This document shows positions 24,201 through 31,526 of a stretch of 32,234 nt of DNA, piece by piece. The position numbers and the translations under genes are program-made. The notes beneath the pieces are model-generated. The model was not told the DNA's origin, did not search any database, and saw only the letters and a list, made by a program, of their open reading frames with translations. This DNA comes from Bryobacterales bacterium. GTDB taxonomy: Bacteria > Acidobacteriota > Terriglobia > Bryobacterales > Bryobacteraceae. The stretch lies in NCBI GenBank assembly GCA_027324255.1, contig DAHVTI010000030.1, positions 1-32,234 of the forward strand, given 5' to 3'. Every line of letters starts with the position of its first letter. The first letter of the stretch is position 1.

Positions 24201-24427
24201 CGTTTGCAACATGTCATTCAGGAATATCACAAGAGGACGCAGGGATGGAGGGGGGCGGGCAAAACAGGACGGAATGGGCGATAATGAAAGAACACAAACG
24301 AGCGAGCATGTTCTCGCCGTTGCCGCTCTTGGCCCCCCGACCGGGCAAACACCTATTGTTTCAAACAAAACGAAACTTGTCTGTCAACACGCCGTCACAG
24401 GCGTCCAGGAGAATCGGAGCCATCGAA

Positions 24428-24775
24428 ATGCCGACCAAGAAAAAAACCTCCCCCGAAACCGAAGCCGTGGTGAAGGCCGCACAGACCACGGTGGAGAAGA
24501 AGAAGACGAAGGCGAAGTCGCCTGCGGCGACGCACAAGTCCCCGGCCCGCAAGGTGGCGCCGCGGAAGAGCGAAGTGAGGGCTGCCGCAGTTGATGACAT
24601 GCAGGTGGAGAAGGCGGCGGCGGCCGCAGATACCGCGTTCGACGCCGGCGCACACCACGACGAGATCGCGCGCGAAGCCTACTACCTGTTCCTGAACCGC
24701 GGCACACACCACGGGCATGAGCACGAAGACTGGCTCCGAGCGATTGAGATCGTCAAAGCGCGCCATCAGGCCTAA
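24428..24775 (+). CDS. DUF2934 protein with lysine-rich tail
   Basis: From ATG 24428 (GGAG at 24416-24419, 8-nt spacing) this is 115 residues. The N-terminal about 60 residues are low-complexity and strongly basic (MPTKKKTSPETEAV, EKKKTKAKSPAATHKSPARK), like histone H1-type or nucleoid-associated tails. The C-terminal about 40 residues (HDEIAREAYYLFLNRG, HEHEDWLRAIEIVKAR) match DUF2934 (PF11154), a short helical domain frequent in Acidobacteriota and other soil bacteria. The domain's function is not established. A DNA-binding role is plausible from the tail but is inference. The reading frame is open upstream to 24188, but that part is not conserved in character and lacks a ribosome site. It is divergent from the GMC gene and convergent with lexA, 14 bp away. 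Confidence 0.8.
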   Translation: MPTKKKTSPETEAVVKAAQTTVEKKKTKAKSPAATHKSPARKVAPRKSEVRAAAVDDMQVEKAAAAADTAFDAGAHHDEIAREAYYLFLNRGTHHGHEHEDWLRAIEIVKARHQA

Positions 24776-24789
24776 GGGTCTGACGGCGC

Positions 24790-25449
24790 TCAGGCCCGCT
24801 GTGCGAGGTGCTGCTGCCGGTAGCGGCGCAGCACGGCCAGGACCCTGCCCTGGAGTTCCACCTTGTCGGGAGGAACCCGGATGGGGTCCATGGCGCTGTT
24901 GGCCGGCTGAAGCCGGATCATGCCGTCCGGATCGCGATAGAAGCGTTTGAGCGTTGTCTCCAGTCCATCCACGAGCGCGACGATAATCTCCCCGTCGCGC
25001 ACCTCCGAAACACGCTCCACCAGGACGAAGTCGCCGCTGCAGATGTGGTCCTCAATCATCGAGTCCCCTTTGACCTGCAGGGCATAAGTCTCCGCCGACC
25101 CAGCGAAATCGGCGAAGTTGAGAGCCTCCGGCGTCGGGACTGACTCCACCGGCGCACCCGCAGCGATTCTCCCCAGCAAAGGCACCTCCAAATGCCCTCC
25201 GCGCTGGGACTGCACGCGTTCGCGCTCGGCCGCACGGTAATCCGGCGACACTTCGATGGAGCGGCTTTCGTTGTACCGCCGCTTCAGGTAGCCCTTCTGT
25301 TCCAAAGCGGTGATGTGCTTGTGGACGGTGGCCAGCGAAGCCAGCTTCAGTCCGGCTGCTATTTCCTCAAAACTGGGGCTATAGCCATTCCGCTCGGTGT
25401 ACTCGACCAGGAAGTCGAGTACTTCTTTTTGCCTGGGCGTGAGAGCCAT
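24790..25449 (-). CDS. lexA: SOS-response repressor LexA
   Basis: This 219-residue LexA represses DNA-damage genes and self-cleaves when stimulated by RecA filaments. The N-terminal winged helix is clear (LTPRQKEVLDFLVEYTERNG, SPSFEEIAAGLKLASLATVHKHI, LEQKGYLKR). The autocleavage site is Ala97-Gly98 in RIAAGAPVE. The catalytic dyad is Ser130 (KGDSMIEDHI) and Lys168 (GLETTLKRFY). All key residues are present. The recognition region (SLATVHKHITALE) differs from the E. coli sequence, as expected for a different operator. A TTGACG/AAGAAT promoter ends 6 nt before the ATG, so the message is probably leaderless. The 25-bp sequences around it contain GAAC/GTTC half-sites suitable for autoregulation. 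The G-over-C skew of neighbouring genes is absent here. Confidence 0.97.
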   Translation of the reverse strand: MALTPRQKEVLDFLVEYTERNGYSPSFEEIAAGLKLASLATVHKHITALEQKGYLKRRYNESRSIEVSPDYRAAERERVQSQRGGHLEVPLLGRIAAGAPVESVPTPEALNFADFAGSAETYALQVKGDSMIEDHICSGDFVLVERVSEVRDGEIIVALVDGLETTLKRFYRDPDGMIRLQPANSAMDPIRVPPDKVELQGRVLAVLRRYRQQHLAQRA

Positions 25450-25455
25450 GCCTTT

Positions 25456-25484
25456 ATTCTTGGCGAATACGAAGCGAACGTCAA
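25456..25484 (-). promoter_or_regulatory. lexA promoter, leaderless type, with possible operator half-sites
   Basis: On the minus strand, TTGACG (25484-25479) and AAGAAT (25461-25456) are separated by 17 bp, and ATG 25449 follows after 6 nt. A GTTCG half-site lies between the two hexamers, and GTTCG-type half-sites recur at about 25508-25517. This suggests LexA binding over its own promoter, but no operator consensus for this lineage can be read from one site. Confidence 0.5.
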
Positions 25485-25557
25485 TACTGCCTTTAGGGTA
25501 CTATCACTGTTCGTTCCCTTCGGGGGTGGGCGGGCGAATCGGCCTTGGGGCGTAAGT

Positions 25558-25785
25558 CTAATTCATGCCGCACTTGCCCGGGGTGGGGCAGGCGCCGCCG
25601 GAGGGGCACATGGCGGGAGAATTTTGCCGCGAGGAGCCCATTTTGGGGGCGAAGGTGGAATGTTCGCGGGCGAGGCGCTTTTCGCCGCAGGAGGGGCAGG
25701 CGAGAGTCTCGAGATCGGAGTCGCGGCGGATGAGCTTTTCGAACTTCGTGCCGCAGTCCTGGCAGATGTATTCGTAGATGGGCAT
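25558..25785 (-). CDS. FmdB-family zinc-ribbon protein
   Basis: This 75-residue protein starts MPIYEYICQDCGTKFEKLI, the standard FmdB/CxxC zinc-ribbon opening. The ribbon cysteines are Cys8, Cys11, Cys30 and Cys33. The C-terminal tail, MCPSGGACPTPGKCGMN, adds three more cysteines and may be a second metal or redox site. FmdB proteins are often called regulators but lack an agreed function. The ATG lies 5 bp after the stop of the upstream dacB gene, so the two are probably one transcript. It lies 108 bp from the lexA start, and no other gene is seen in that gap. Confidence 0.85.
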   Translation of the reverse strand: MPIYEYICQDCGTKFEKLIRRDSDLETLACPSCGEKRLAREHSTFAPKMGSSRQNSPAMCPSGGACPTPGKCGMN

Positions 25786-25790
25786 GGGGA

Positions 25791-27266
25791 TCAGCGGGTC
25801 CCTTCTTCGAGTAGCGCTACAGCGATTTTATCAATGATGACGCGCACGGCGGAAGAGGGGGCGGTGGCGCCGTTGACGATGATGGAGAAGGCGATGCGGC
25901 GGCCGGGGCCGTCGCCGGCATAGCCGGAGAGGGCGGCGACGTGGGAGATGGAGCCGGTCTTGGCGCGGATGAGGGAGGCCTGCTTTTCGCCGCGGAAGCG
26001 GGAGGAGAGCGAGCCGTCCTCGCTGCCGACGGGGAGCAGATCGCGGAAGGTTTCGCGGTGCTCGCTCTGGTGGAGGGCGCGGAGGACGGTGACGACGGTG
26101 AGGGGGTTGACGAGGGTGCGGCGGGAGAGTCCGGAGCCGTCCTCGAACTCGAACTCGCGTTTGCCGGCGCCGAGGCTTTCGAGCCAGGCGGACATCTCCT
26201 TCTGGGCGGCGGAGGCGGAGCCCTCGCCGCGGGTGACATGGCCGATTTCGCGGAGGACGATTTCGGCGTGGAGGTTCTGGCTGACCTTATCGATGACCTG
26301 GAGGGTCTCGGCGAGAGGCGGGGACTGGCGGCTGGCCAGGACGGTGCCGGCAGGCTCGGAGTAAGGGACGCCGGCGTGGCGGTGGGCGGCGAGGACGCGG
26401 CCGCGGATGGAGATGCCGCGGGCGCGTAGCAGTTGGGCGAAGGCCTCGGCGGCGAAGGCGGCGGGGTCGTCGACGGCGAGGTAGTCGGTGAGGGCGGCGG
26501 AGTTGGGCGGGGCGGTGCCGGAGATTTCGAGGACGCGGGAGGCGGGGGCGCGGTGGATGGTGATGCGGCGCTCGGCGCCGGGCAGGGTGCGGAGGGTGTT
26601 GTGGATGGTGAAGTACTCGAGGGAGGGGGAGAGGGAGACGGCGGCGGGGTCGCCGGCGGACTTGCCGGGGCGGACGGTGATGGTGAGGGAGTTGTCGTTG
26701 AGGGTGAGGGCGCTGACGGGGGCGCCGTAGTCCCAGGGCATGTCGCCGATGGCCCAGCCGCCGGGGTAGGGATCGTAAGGCCAGCGGGTATCGTCGCCGA
26801 TCAGGTCGCCGTCGATGACGCGGAGGCCGGCGGCGGCCACCTGATCGGCGAGCAGGGCGAGAGGGGCGAGGGGGTCGCCTTCGATGTGCCCCTTCTGATA
26901 GGGGATGCGGCGGGCGGAGAGAGTGGGATCGCCGCCGCCGGCGAGGCGCAGGCCGCCGTGCAGGACGCCCTGGGGATCGGGCCGGCCGGAGGCGAGGACG
27001 CGGGTTTCGAAGCGGTAGCCGGGGCCGAGCCGCAAGAGGCCGAGGGCGGTGGTGAAGAGCTTGGTGTTGGAGGCGGGCGTGAGGACGGCGGAGGCGTTGC
27101 GGGAGTAAACGACCTGGCCGGTGGAGGCGGAGACGGCGTGGATGCCCCAGGTGGCGCCGCGGGCGGCGGGGGCGGCGAGGATGGAAGAGATGCGGTCGTC
27201 GAGCGATTGCGCGGGGAGGAGCGCGACGGAGAGAGCGAGGCCCAGGAGGGTGGCGGTGCGCTGCAT
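25791..27266 (-). CDS. dacB: D-alanyl-D-alanine carboxypeptidase/endopeptidase, PBP4 type
   Basis: From ATG 27266 this is 491 residues, a usual length for peptidase family S13. The longer upstream frame lacks protein-like character. The signal peptide is MQRTATLLGLALSVALLPAQ. The three penicillin-binding motifs are present: Ser66-Asn-Thr-Lys69 in TPASNTKLF, SQN in KVSQNLHAEIVLREIG and KTG in IRAKTGSISHVAALSGYAG. The family insert (GGLRLAGGGDPTLS, GDLIGDDTRWPYDPYPGGWAIGD) is typical of PBP4. The enzyme removes the terminal D-Ala from peptidoglycan pentapeptides and can cut cross-links in the periplasm. FmdB follows in the same direction. The start is divergent from a small exported protein, with only 24 bp between start codons. 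Confidence 0.95.
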   Translation of the reverse strand: MQRTATLLGLALSVALLPAQSLDDRISSILAAPAARGATWGIHAVSASTGQVVYSRNASAVLTPASNTKLFTTALGLLRLGPGYRFETRVLASGRPDPQGVLHGGLRLAGGGDPTLSARRIPYQKGHIEGDPLAPLALLADQVAAAGLRVIDGDLIGDDTRWPYDPYPGGWAIGDMPWDYGAPVSALTLNDNSLTITVRPGKSAGDPAAVSLSPSLEYFTIHNTLRTLPGAERRITIHRAPASRVLEISGTAPPNSAALTDYLAVDDPAAFAAEAFAQLLRARGISIRGRVLAAHRHAGVPYSEPAGTVLASRQSPPLAETLQVIDKVSQNLHAEIVLREIGHVTRGEGSASAAQKEMSAWLESLGAGKREFEFEDGSGLSRRTLVNPLTVVTVLRALHQSEHRETFRDLLPVGSEDGSLSSRFRGEKQASLIRAKTGSISHVAALSGYAGDGPGRRIAFSIIVNGATAPSSAVRVIIDKIAVALLEEGTR

Positions 27267-27278
27267 GAATTCACAGTG

Positions 27279-27284
27279 TATCCT
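27279..27284 (+). promoter_or_regulatory. -10-like element for the small exported protein
   Basis: TATCCT (four of six consensus bases) ends exactly 6 nt before GTG 27291. On the other strand, TACACT (27280-27275) ends 8 nt before the dacB ATG. The two divergent -10 candidates therefore overlap by two bases inside a 24-bp gap. Confidence 0.35.
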
Positions 27285-27290
27285 GGGGCC

Positions 27291-27944
27291 GTGCGTAGTG
27301 CCCTGAGTCTGGTGATTTGCTGCGGTGCCTGTTGGGGAGGGACGGAGCCCCGCAAGTCCGCGATGGATTACCCCGTCCACGTGGAGGCGGCGCGCGGGAA
27401 CATCGGGGCGGAGTATTTTGGCCGTGCCTACGACGGGGCGGGCGGCTCGTTTTACGCCGAGGATTACTTGGTGATCGAAGTGGCGCTGTACCCGGAGAAG
27501 GGTGCGCCGATGAAGCTGGCGCCGGGCGACTTCCGGCTGCGGCTGAACGGGGCGACGCGGGAGTGGATGCCGGTGACGTCGGGGACGGTGGCGGTGGCGA
27601 TCCGGCAGCCGGGGCTGGACCGGACCAGGCCGGGCGTGGTGATGGGCGGTGGCGTGGGGCCGGGGGTGATCGTGATGGGCGGGCCGCGCACGGTGGAGCG
27701 GTTCCCCGGGGATCCGCAAACGCGCGGGCCGAGCCGTCCGGGGACGGGGCAACCGGAGAAGCCGGACGGCGTGGAGATGGGAGCGAAGGCAGCGCAGGCA
27801 CTGGCGTTGGAGAGCATGGCAGTGGACGGCGCAGGCGGGAGCGGGCTGCTGTATTTTCACTGGCGCGGAAAGGTGCGGGACCTGAAGCGGATCGAACTGA
27901 TCTACGACGGACCAGCGGGGCGGGCGTCGGTCAGGCTGCGCTGA
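27291..27944 (+). CDS. Small exported protein of unknown function
   Basis: From GTG 27291 this is 217 residues; ATG 27363 is an alternative but would remove the signal. The N-terminus (MRSALSLVICCGACWGG) is a short hydrophobic segment with Cys residues, possibly a lipoprotein signal though the lipobox is not standard. The mature part has a strand-rich domain (DYLVIEVALYPEKGAPMKLAPGDFRLRLNG, TVAVAIRQPGL). A Gly/Pro-rich linker follows (VVMGGGVGPGVIVMGGP, then SRPGTGQPEKPD), and the terminal strands are LLYFHWRGKVRDLKRIELIYDGPAGRASVRL. I do not recognise the family. A DUF4352-like or Ig-like fold is possible, but I cannot show it. The last 14 bases overlap the end of the convergent MFS gene. 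Confidence 0.65.
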   Translation: MRSALSLVICCGACWGGTEPRKSAMDYPVHVEAARGNIGAEYFGRAYDGAGGSFYAEDYLVIEVALYPEKGAPMKLAPGDFRLRLNGATREWMPVTSGTVAVAIRQPGLDRTRPGVVMGGGVGPGVIVMGGPRTVERFPGDPQTRGPSRPGTGQPEKPDGVEMGAKAAQALALESMAVDGAGGSGLLYFHWRGKVRDLKRIELIYDGPAGRASVRLR

Positions 27945-29142
27945 GGCGGGCTTCCAGCAGGATCAACAGGAGCAGGACGACGACGAAGATGGAGCCGGCC
28001 AGCGGCAGCCCCATGACGACGCCGATACCGAAGAAGTATGCGAAGTAGCCGAGCGAGGCGGGGGCGAGCAGGCCGCCGGTGAGGGCGACGGAGAAGACGC
28101 CGTTGAAGAAGCCGGGGTGGTAGTAGGGGAAGCGGTCGCCGATCTTTTCCATGACGAGGGGCAGGATGACGGAGAAGCCGCCGCCGGCGAGGAGCACGCC
28201 GACGGTGGCGCCGAAGAGATTGTTGGTCTGGAAGAGGACGACGCAGGCAAACATCGGCAGGCCGACGGCGCCGGTGAGGAGGCGGCCATGGCGGACGCGG
28301 GGCAGGAGCCACTGGGCGGCGATGCGGCCGATGAGCAGGGCGGCCCAGTAGAGGGCGAGGAGGGAAAGGGAGGTGGCGGGACTGGCGCCGAGGCGCTGGG
28401 TGAGGAAGAGGGCGAGCCAGCCGGCGAGGGCGCCCTCGTTGCCGAATTGGAAGAAGAGGAGGAGGGCGAAGAGGATGGCGGCGGGGCTCTTGAAATCGCG
28501 GACGACGTCGCGCCAGGCGGGCTGGGGGGGGAGGGTCGCTTCGGGCAGGCGGGCTTTGGCGTAGATGACGGCGGCGAAGCCGGGCGCGACGGACAGCAGG
28601 ATGAGCAGGCTGGGGGCGGTGTAGACAAAGAACGCGCCGGCGAGGAAGAGGGCGCAGAGGAGGCAGCCGAGCCCGAAGAAGACGCCGCCGAGGTTGAGGG
28701 TAGCGGCTTTGTGAAGTTCATAGGCGGGGGAGATGGCGTGAAAGCCGGCGAGGTTGACCAGTCCGGCGGATAAGCCGATGAGGAACAGGCCGGCCATGCG
28801 CCAGTAGAAGGGGGCGGGCGGGGAGAAGGCAGCCAGGAGCAGAAGCGCCGCGCATGCGGCGGCGCAGCCGAGGCTCATGGTGAAGGCGATGCCGCGGCGG
28901 CGCAGCAGCGGCATGCCGATGAAAGAGGCGGCGAGGATGCCGAGGTTCTGGAGCAGGAAGTAGGAGCCGATGAGGACGTAATTGGGCTCGATGTGATGGC
29001 GCCATACCAGAAGCAGGCCGCCCAGGAGCGAAGTGAGCATACCTGAGACGAACATGGAGGAGATGCCTCGGCGGGCCATCCGGCTTTGCAGGCCCGCGGG
29101 ACCGGCCTGGGCCTCGAAACGCTGATGAGCCTCCGGATGCAC
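27931..29142 (-). CDS. MFS-type permease
   Basis: I set the start at GTG 29142 (403 residues) because TACAAT ends exactly 6 nt upstream; ATG 29079 (382 residues) is the alternative. Twelve hydrophobic segments are visible: the first is about ISSMFVSGMLTSLLGGLLLVW and the last SIFVVVLLLLILL. A long cytoplasmic middle loop carries KARLPEATLPPQPAWRDVVRDFKSP. Short Arg-rich loops such as PLLRRRGIAF follow the MFS pattern of alternating basic cytoplasmic loops. The substrate is unknown; the context gives no clear hint. The C-terminus (LLEARLSAA) overlaps the convergent exported-protein gene by 14 bp. The gene is divergent from the EF-G-like gene across a 207-bp gap. Confidence 0.85.
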   Translation of the reverse strand: MHPEAHQRFEAQAGPAGLQSRMARRGISSMFVSGMLTSLLGGLLLVWRHHIEPNYVLIGSYFLLQNLGILAASFIGMPLLRRRGIAFTMSLGCAAACAALLLLAAFSPPAPFYWRMAGLFLIGLSAGLVNLAGFHAISPAYELHKAATLNLGGVFFGLGCLLCALFLAGAFFVYTAPSLLILLSVAPGFAAVIYAKARLPEATLPPQPAWRDVVRDFKSPAAILFALLLFFQFGNEGALAGWLALFLTQRLGASPATSLSLLALYWAALLIGRIAAQWLLPRVRHGRLLTGAVGLPMFACVVLFQTNNLFGATVGVLLAGGGFSVILPLVMEKIGDRFPYYHPGFFNGVFSVALTGGLLAPASLGYFAYFFGIGVVMGLPLAGSIFVVVLLLLILLEARLSAA

Positions 29143-29148
29143 CCCAGT

Positions 29149-29154
29149 ATTGTA
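29149..29154 (-). promoter_or_regulatory. -10 element of the MFS gene, likely leaderless
   Basis: On the minus strand TACAAT (five of six consensus bases) is followed by 6 nt and GTG 29142. There is no Shine-Dalgarno. The -35 region is a T-rich stretch without a good match. Confidence 0.5.
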
Positions 29155-29337
29155 GCTCCGATAGGGGAAAAAGAATGGAAATTCCGGGCGGAAGGAGGAA
29201 GACAGGGCGGGAGGGAAGGGCCGGACGAGGCGTCGGGATATACCAGACAAACGACTCCAGTATTCAACATTTCAATTGTGGTACGATGCGCCTCAGAAGG
29301 ACGCCTTGCTCGAATCCACGGCGCCCAATCCACCCTT

Positions 29338-29341
29338 GGAG
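29338..29341 (+). promoter_or_regulatory. Shine-Dalgarno of the EF-G-like gene
   Basis: GGAG lies 8 nt before GTG 29350, whereas GTG 29341 would overlap it. This decides the start at 29350 within a frame that is open back to 29086. Confidence 0.6.
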
Positions 29342-29349
29342 TGTGCCCA

Positions 29350-31446
29350 GTGAAGGTTTACGAAAGTACCGATGTCCGAAACGTGGCCCTCGTCGGCCAC
29401 GGCAATAGCGGAAAGACGTCGCTTGCGGCCGGGATGCTGTTTGCCGCCGGGGTGACGAACCGCCTGACCCGAGTCGATGAGGGCAACACCATCACGGATT
29501 ATGACGACGAGGAGATCAGCCGGAAGATCACGATATCGACGTCGCTGGCCGCGGTCGAGTGGAACAAGAAGAAGCTGAACGTGTTTGACACGCCGGGCTT
29601 CAACCTGTTCATGTACGACACGAAGATCTCGATGGCGGCGGCCGATTCGGCCCTGATCCTGGTGGACGGGGTGGCGGGCGTCGAGGTGATGACGGAGAAG
29701 GTGTGGGAGTATGCCGAGGGGTTCAACCTGCCGCGCGCGTTCCTGATCAATAAGCTGGACCGGGAGCGGAGCGATTTCCAGCGGTCGGTGGACAACGTGA
29801 TAGAAGTGTTCGGGCGGCACTCGATTCCGGTGCAACTGCCGATCGGAGCGGAGCGGGACTTCACGGGTGTGGTGGACCTGATCACGATGAAGGCGTTCAG
29901 CTACACGCCGGACGGGGACGGCAAGGGACAGGAGATCCCGATTCCGGCCGGCATGAAGGCGCAGGCGGACGAAGCGCACGGCGCGCTGATCGAGATGGTG
30001 GCGGAAGGCAAAGACGAGCTGATGGAGAAGTACTTCGAGAACGGCACGCTGCCGGCCGAAGACATTATCGCGGGGCTGCACGATGCGGTGAAGGAAGACA
30101 AGGTGTTCCCGATCCTGTGCGGATCGGCGCTGAGGAACATCGGCACCGATCTGATCATGGAGTTCATGCAGACCTTCTGCCCGGACCCGACCGAGCACCC
30201 GGCACTGAAGGCGATGGTGGGCGACCACGAGGAAGCGAAGTCGATCACGGATAAAGACCACGTGACGGCGTACGTGTTCAAGACGGTGGCGGACCCGTTT
30301 GCCGGGCGGCTGTCGTTCTTCAAGGTGTGCACGGGCGTGATGAAGAACGACGCGAACCTGGTGGCGATGCGGTCGCGGAGCCAGGAGCGGCTGTCGCACG
30401 TGAGCGTGGTGCAGGGCAAGACGCTGATCCCGGTGAACGAGCTGCACGCGGGCGACATCGGCGTGGTGGCGAAGCTGAAGGACGTGCTGACGGGCGATAC
30501 GCTGTGCGAGAAGGGAGATTCGCTCGAGTATCCGAAGGTGGAGATCCCCGAGCCGTCGATCGCCTACGCCATTGGGGCGAAGTCGCGCAACGATGAAGAC
30601 CGGATGGGCAACGCGGTGGCCAAGATCCTGGAAGAAGACCAGGGGCTGCGCTTCTACCGCGATCCGCAGACGAAGGACTTCCTGCTGGCCGGCTCCGGCG
30701 GGCAGCACATTGAAGTGATCGTGTCGCGCATGAAGAAGCGCTACAACGTCGAGGTGGAACTGCGGCAGCCGAAGATCCCGTACCGGGAGACGATCCGCGG
30801 CTTTGCCGACGTGCACGGACGGCACAAGAAACAGACGGGCGGGCACGGGCAGTTCGGCGACTGCAAGATCAAGATGGAGCCGCTGGAGCGCGGCAAGGGC
30901 TTCGAGTACGCCAACGCCATCTTCGGCGGCGCTGTGCCGAGGCAGTTCATCCCGGCGATTGAAAAGGGCATCCTGGAGGCGGCCGAGCGCGGCTACCTGG
31001 CGGGCTTCCCGGTGGTCGATTTCAAGGTAACGCTGTACGACGGCTCCTACCACGACGTGGACTCGTCGGAAATGGCGTTCAAGATCGCGGGCCGCAAGGC
31101 CTTCAAGCTGGCGATGGAGCAGGCCAAGCCGGTGCTGCTGGAGCCGATCATGAAGGTGGAAGTGGCCGGTCCGGTGGAGTTCGCCGGCGACCTGATGTCG
31201 GACATGAACGGCCGGCGCGGGCGGATTTCGGGCATGGACACCAAGGGGGCCACGCAGATCATCCGCGCGCAGGTGCCGATGGCCGAAATGCTCACCTACC
31301 AGAACGACCTGACCTCGATGACGCAGGGCCGGGCATCGTTCTCGATGGAGTTCTCGCACTACGACTACGTCCCGGCGCTGAACGCCGACAAGATCATCGC
31401 GGCCTACAAGGCGGCGGCGACGGGCGAGGTGGAAGAGGACGAGTAG
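29350..31446 (+). CDS. fusA: Elongation factor G paralogue (EF-G2-like GTPase)
   Basis: From GTG 29350 this is 698 residues with the five-domain EF-G layout. G motifs are GHGNSGKTS (P-loop), ISRKITIS (switch I), DTPGF (G3), NKLD (G4) and CGSAL (G5). Canonical EF-G has AHIDAGKTT, RGITI, DTPGH and NKMD, so several positions differ, including Phe in place of the catalytic-site His after DTPG. Domain IV retains the TGGHGQFGD loop and GGAVPRQFIPAIEKG. This pattern fits the EF-G2/EF-G-like paralogue group rather than the main translocase. Some members bind GTP and ribosomes but are dispensable or translocation-inactive. Codon use is less G-biased than in neighbours, suggesting expression-level selection. 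A strong terminator follows 26 bp after the stop. No str-operon genes (rpsL, rpsG, tuf) are near, which supports paralogue status. Confidence 0.93.
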   Translation: MKVYESTDVRNVALVGHGNSGKTSLAAGMLFAAGVTNRLTRVDEGNTITDYDDEEISRKITISTSLAAVEWNKKKLNVFDTPGFNLFMYDTKISMAAADSALILVDGVAGVEVMTEKVWEYAEGFNLPRAFLINKLDRERSDFQRSVDNVIEVFGRHSIPVQLPIGAERDFTGVVDLITMKAFSYTPDGDGKGQEIPIPAGMKAQADEAHGALIEMVAEGKDELMEKYFENGTLPAEDIIAGLHDAVKEDKVFPILCGSALRNIGTDLIMEFMQTFCPDPTEHPALKAMVGDHEEAKSITDKDHVTAYVFKTVADPFAGRLSFFKVCTGVMKNDANLVAMRSRSQERLSHVSVVQGKTLIPVNELHAGDIGVVAKLKDVLTGDTLCEKGDSLEYPKVEIPEPSIAYAIGAKSRNDEDRMGNAVAKILEEDQGLRFYRDPQTKDFLLAGSGGQHIEVIVSRMKKRYNVEVELRQPKIPYRETIRGFADVHGRHKKQTGGHGQFGDCKIKMEPLERGKGFEYANAIFGGAVPRQFIPAIEKGILEAAERGYLAGFPVVDFKVTLYDGSYHDVDSSEMAFKIAGRKAFKLAMEQAKPVLLEPIMKVEVAGPVEFAGDLMSDMNGRRGRISGMDTKGATQIIRAQVPMAEMLTYQNDLTSMTQGRASFSMEFSHYDYVPALNADKIIAAYKAAATGEVEEDE

Positions 31447-31472
31447 AGCGGCCGTTTCCATCGAGTGAAAAG

Positions 31473-31510
31473 AAGGGCAGGCCGGGGGCCCTGCCCTTTT
31501 CTTTTTTTTT
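31473..31510 (+). terminator. Rho-independent terminator of the EF-G-like gene
   Basis: A stem of nine base pairs (AAGGGCAGG with CCTGCCCTT, 31473-31481 and 31490-31498) closes a GC-rich loop. It is followed by TTCTTTTTTTTT to 31510. It begins 26 bp after the stop codon and is the clearest intrinsic terminator in the window. Confidence 0.93.
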
Positions 31511-31514
31511 GAGA

Positions 31515-31520
31515 GATACT
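31515..31520 (+). promoter_or_regulatory. -10-like element of the ceramidase-like gene
   Basis: GATACT (four of six consensus bases) ends exactly 6 nt before ATG 31527, immediately after the terminator T-run. No Shine-Dalgarno is present, so the message is probably leaderless. Confidence 0.45.
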
Positions 31521-31526
31521 AGAAAT

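Noticed and set aside
24302-24317. GCGAG-N6-CTCGC inverted repeat upstream of the DUF2934 gene as a LexA-type operator
   Set aside because: The arms are only five bases, and the spacing does not match any LexA half-site pattern I could support.
26433-27290. N-terminal extension of the small exported protein back to 26433
   Set aside because: This part is Gly/Glu/Val low complexity antisense to dacB. The signal-like segment begins at GTG 27291.
29293-31461. 722-codon minus-strand frame opposite the EF-G-like gene
   Set aside because: The plus-strand gene is unambiguous. The antisense product is His/Arg/Leu-rich with no recognisable motif.
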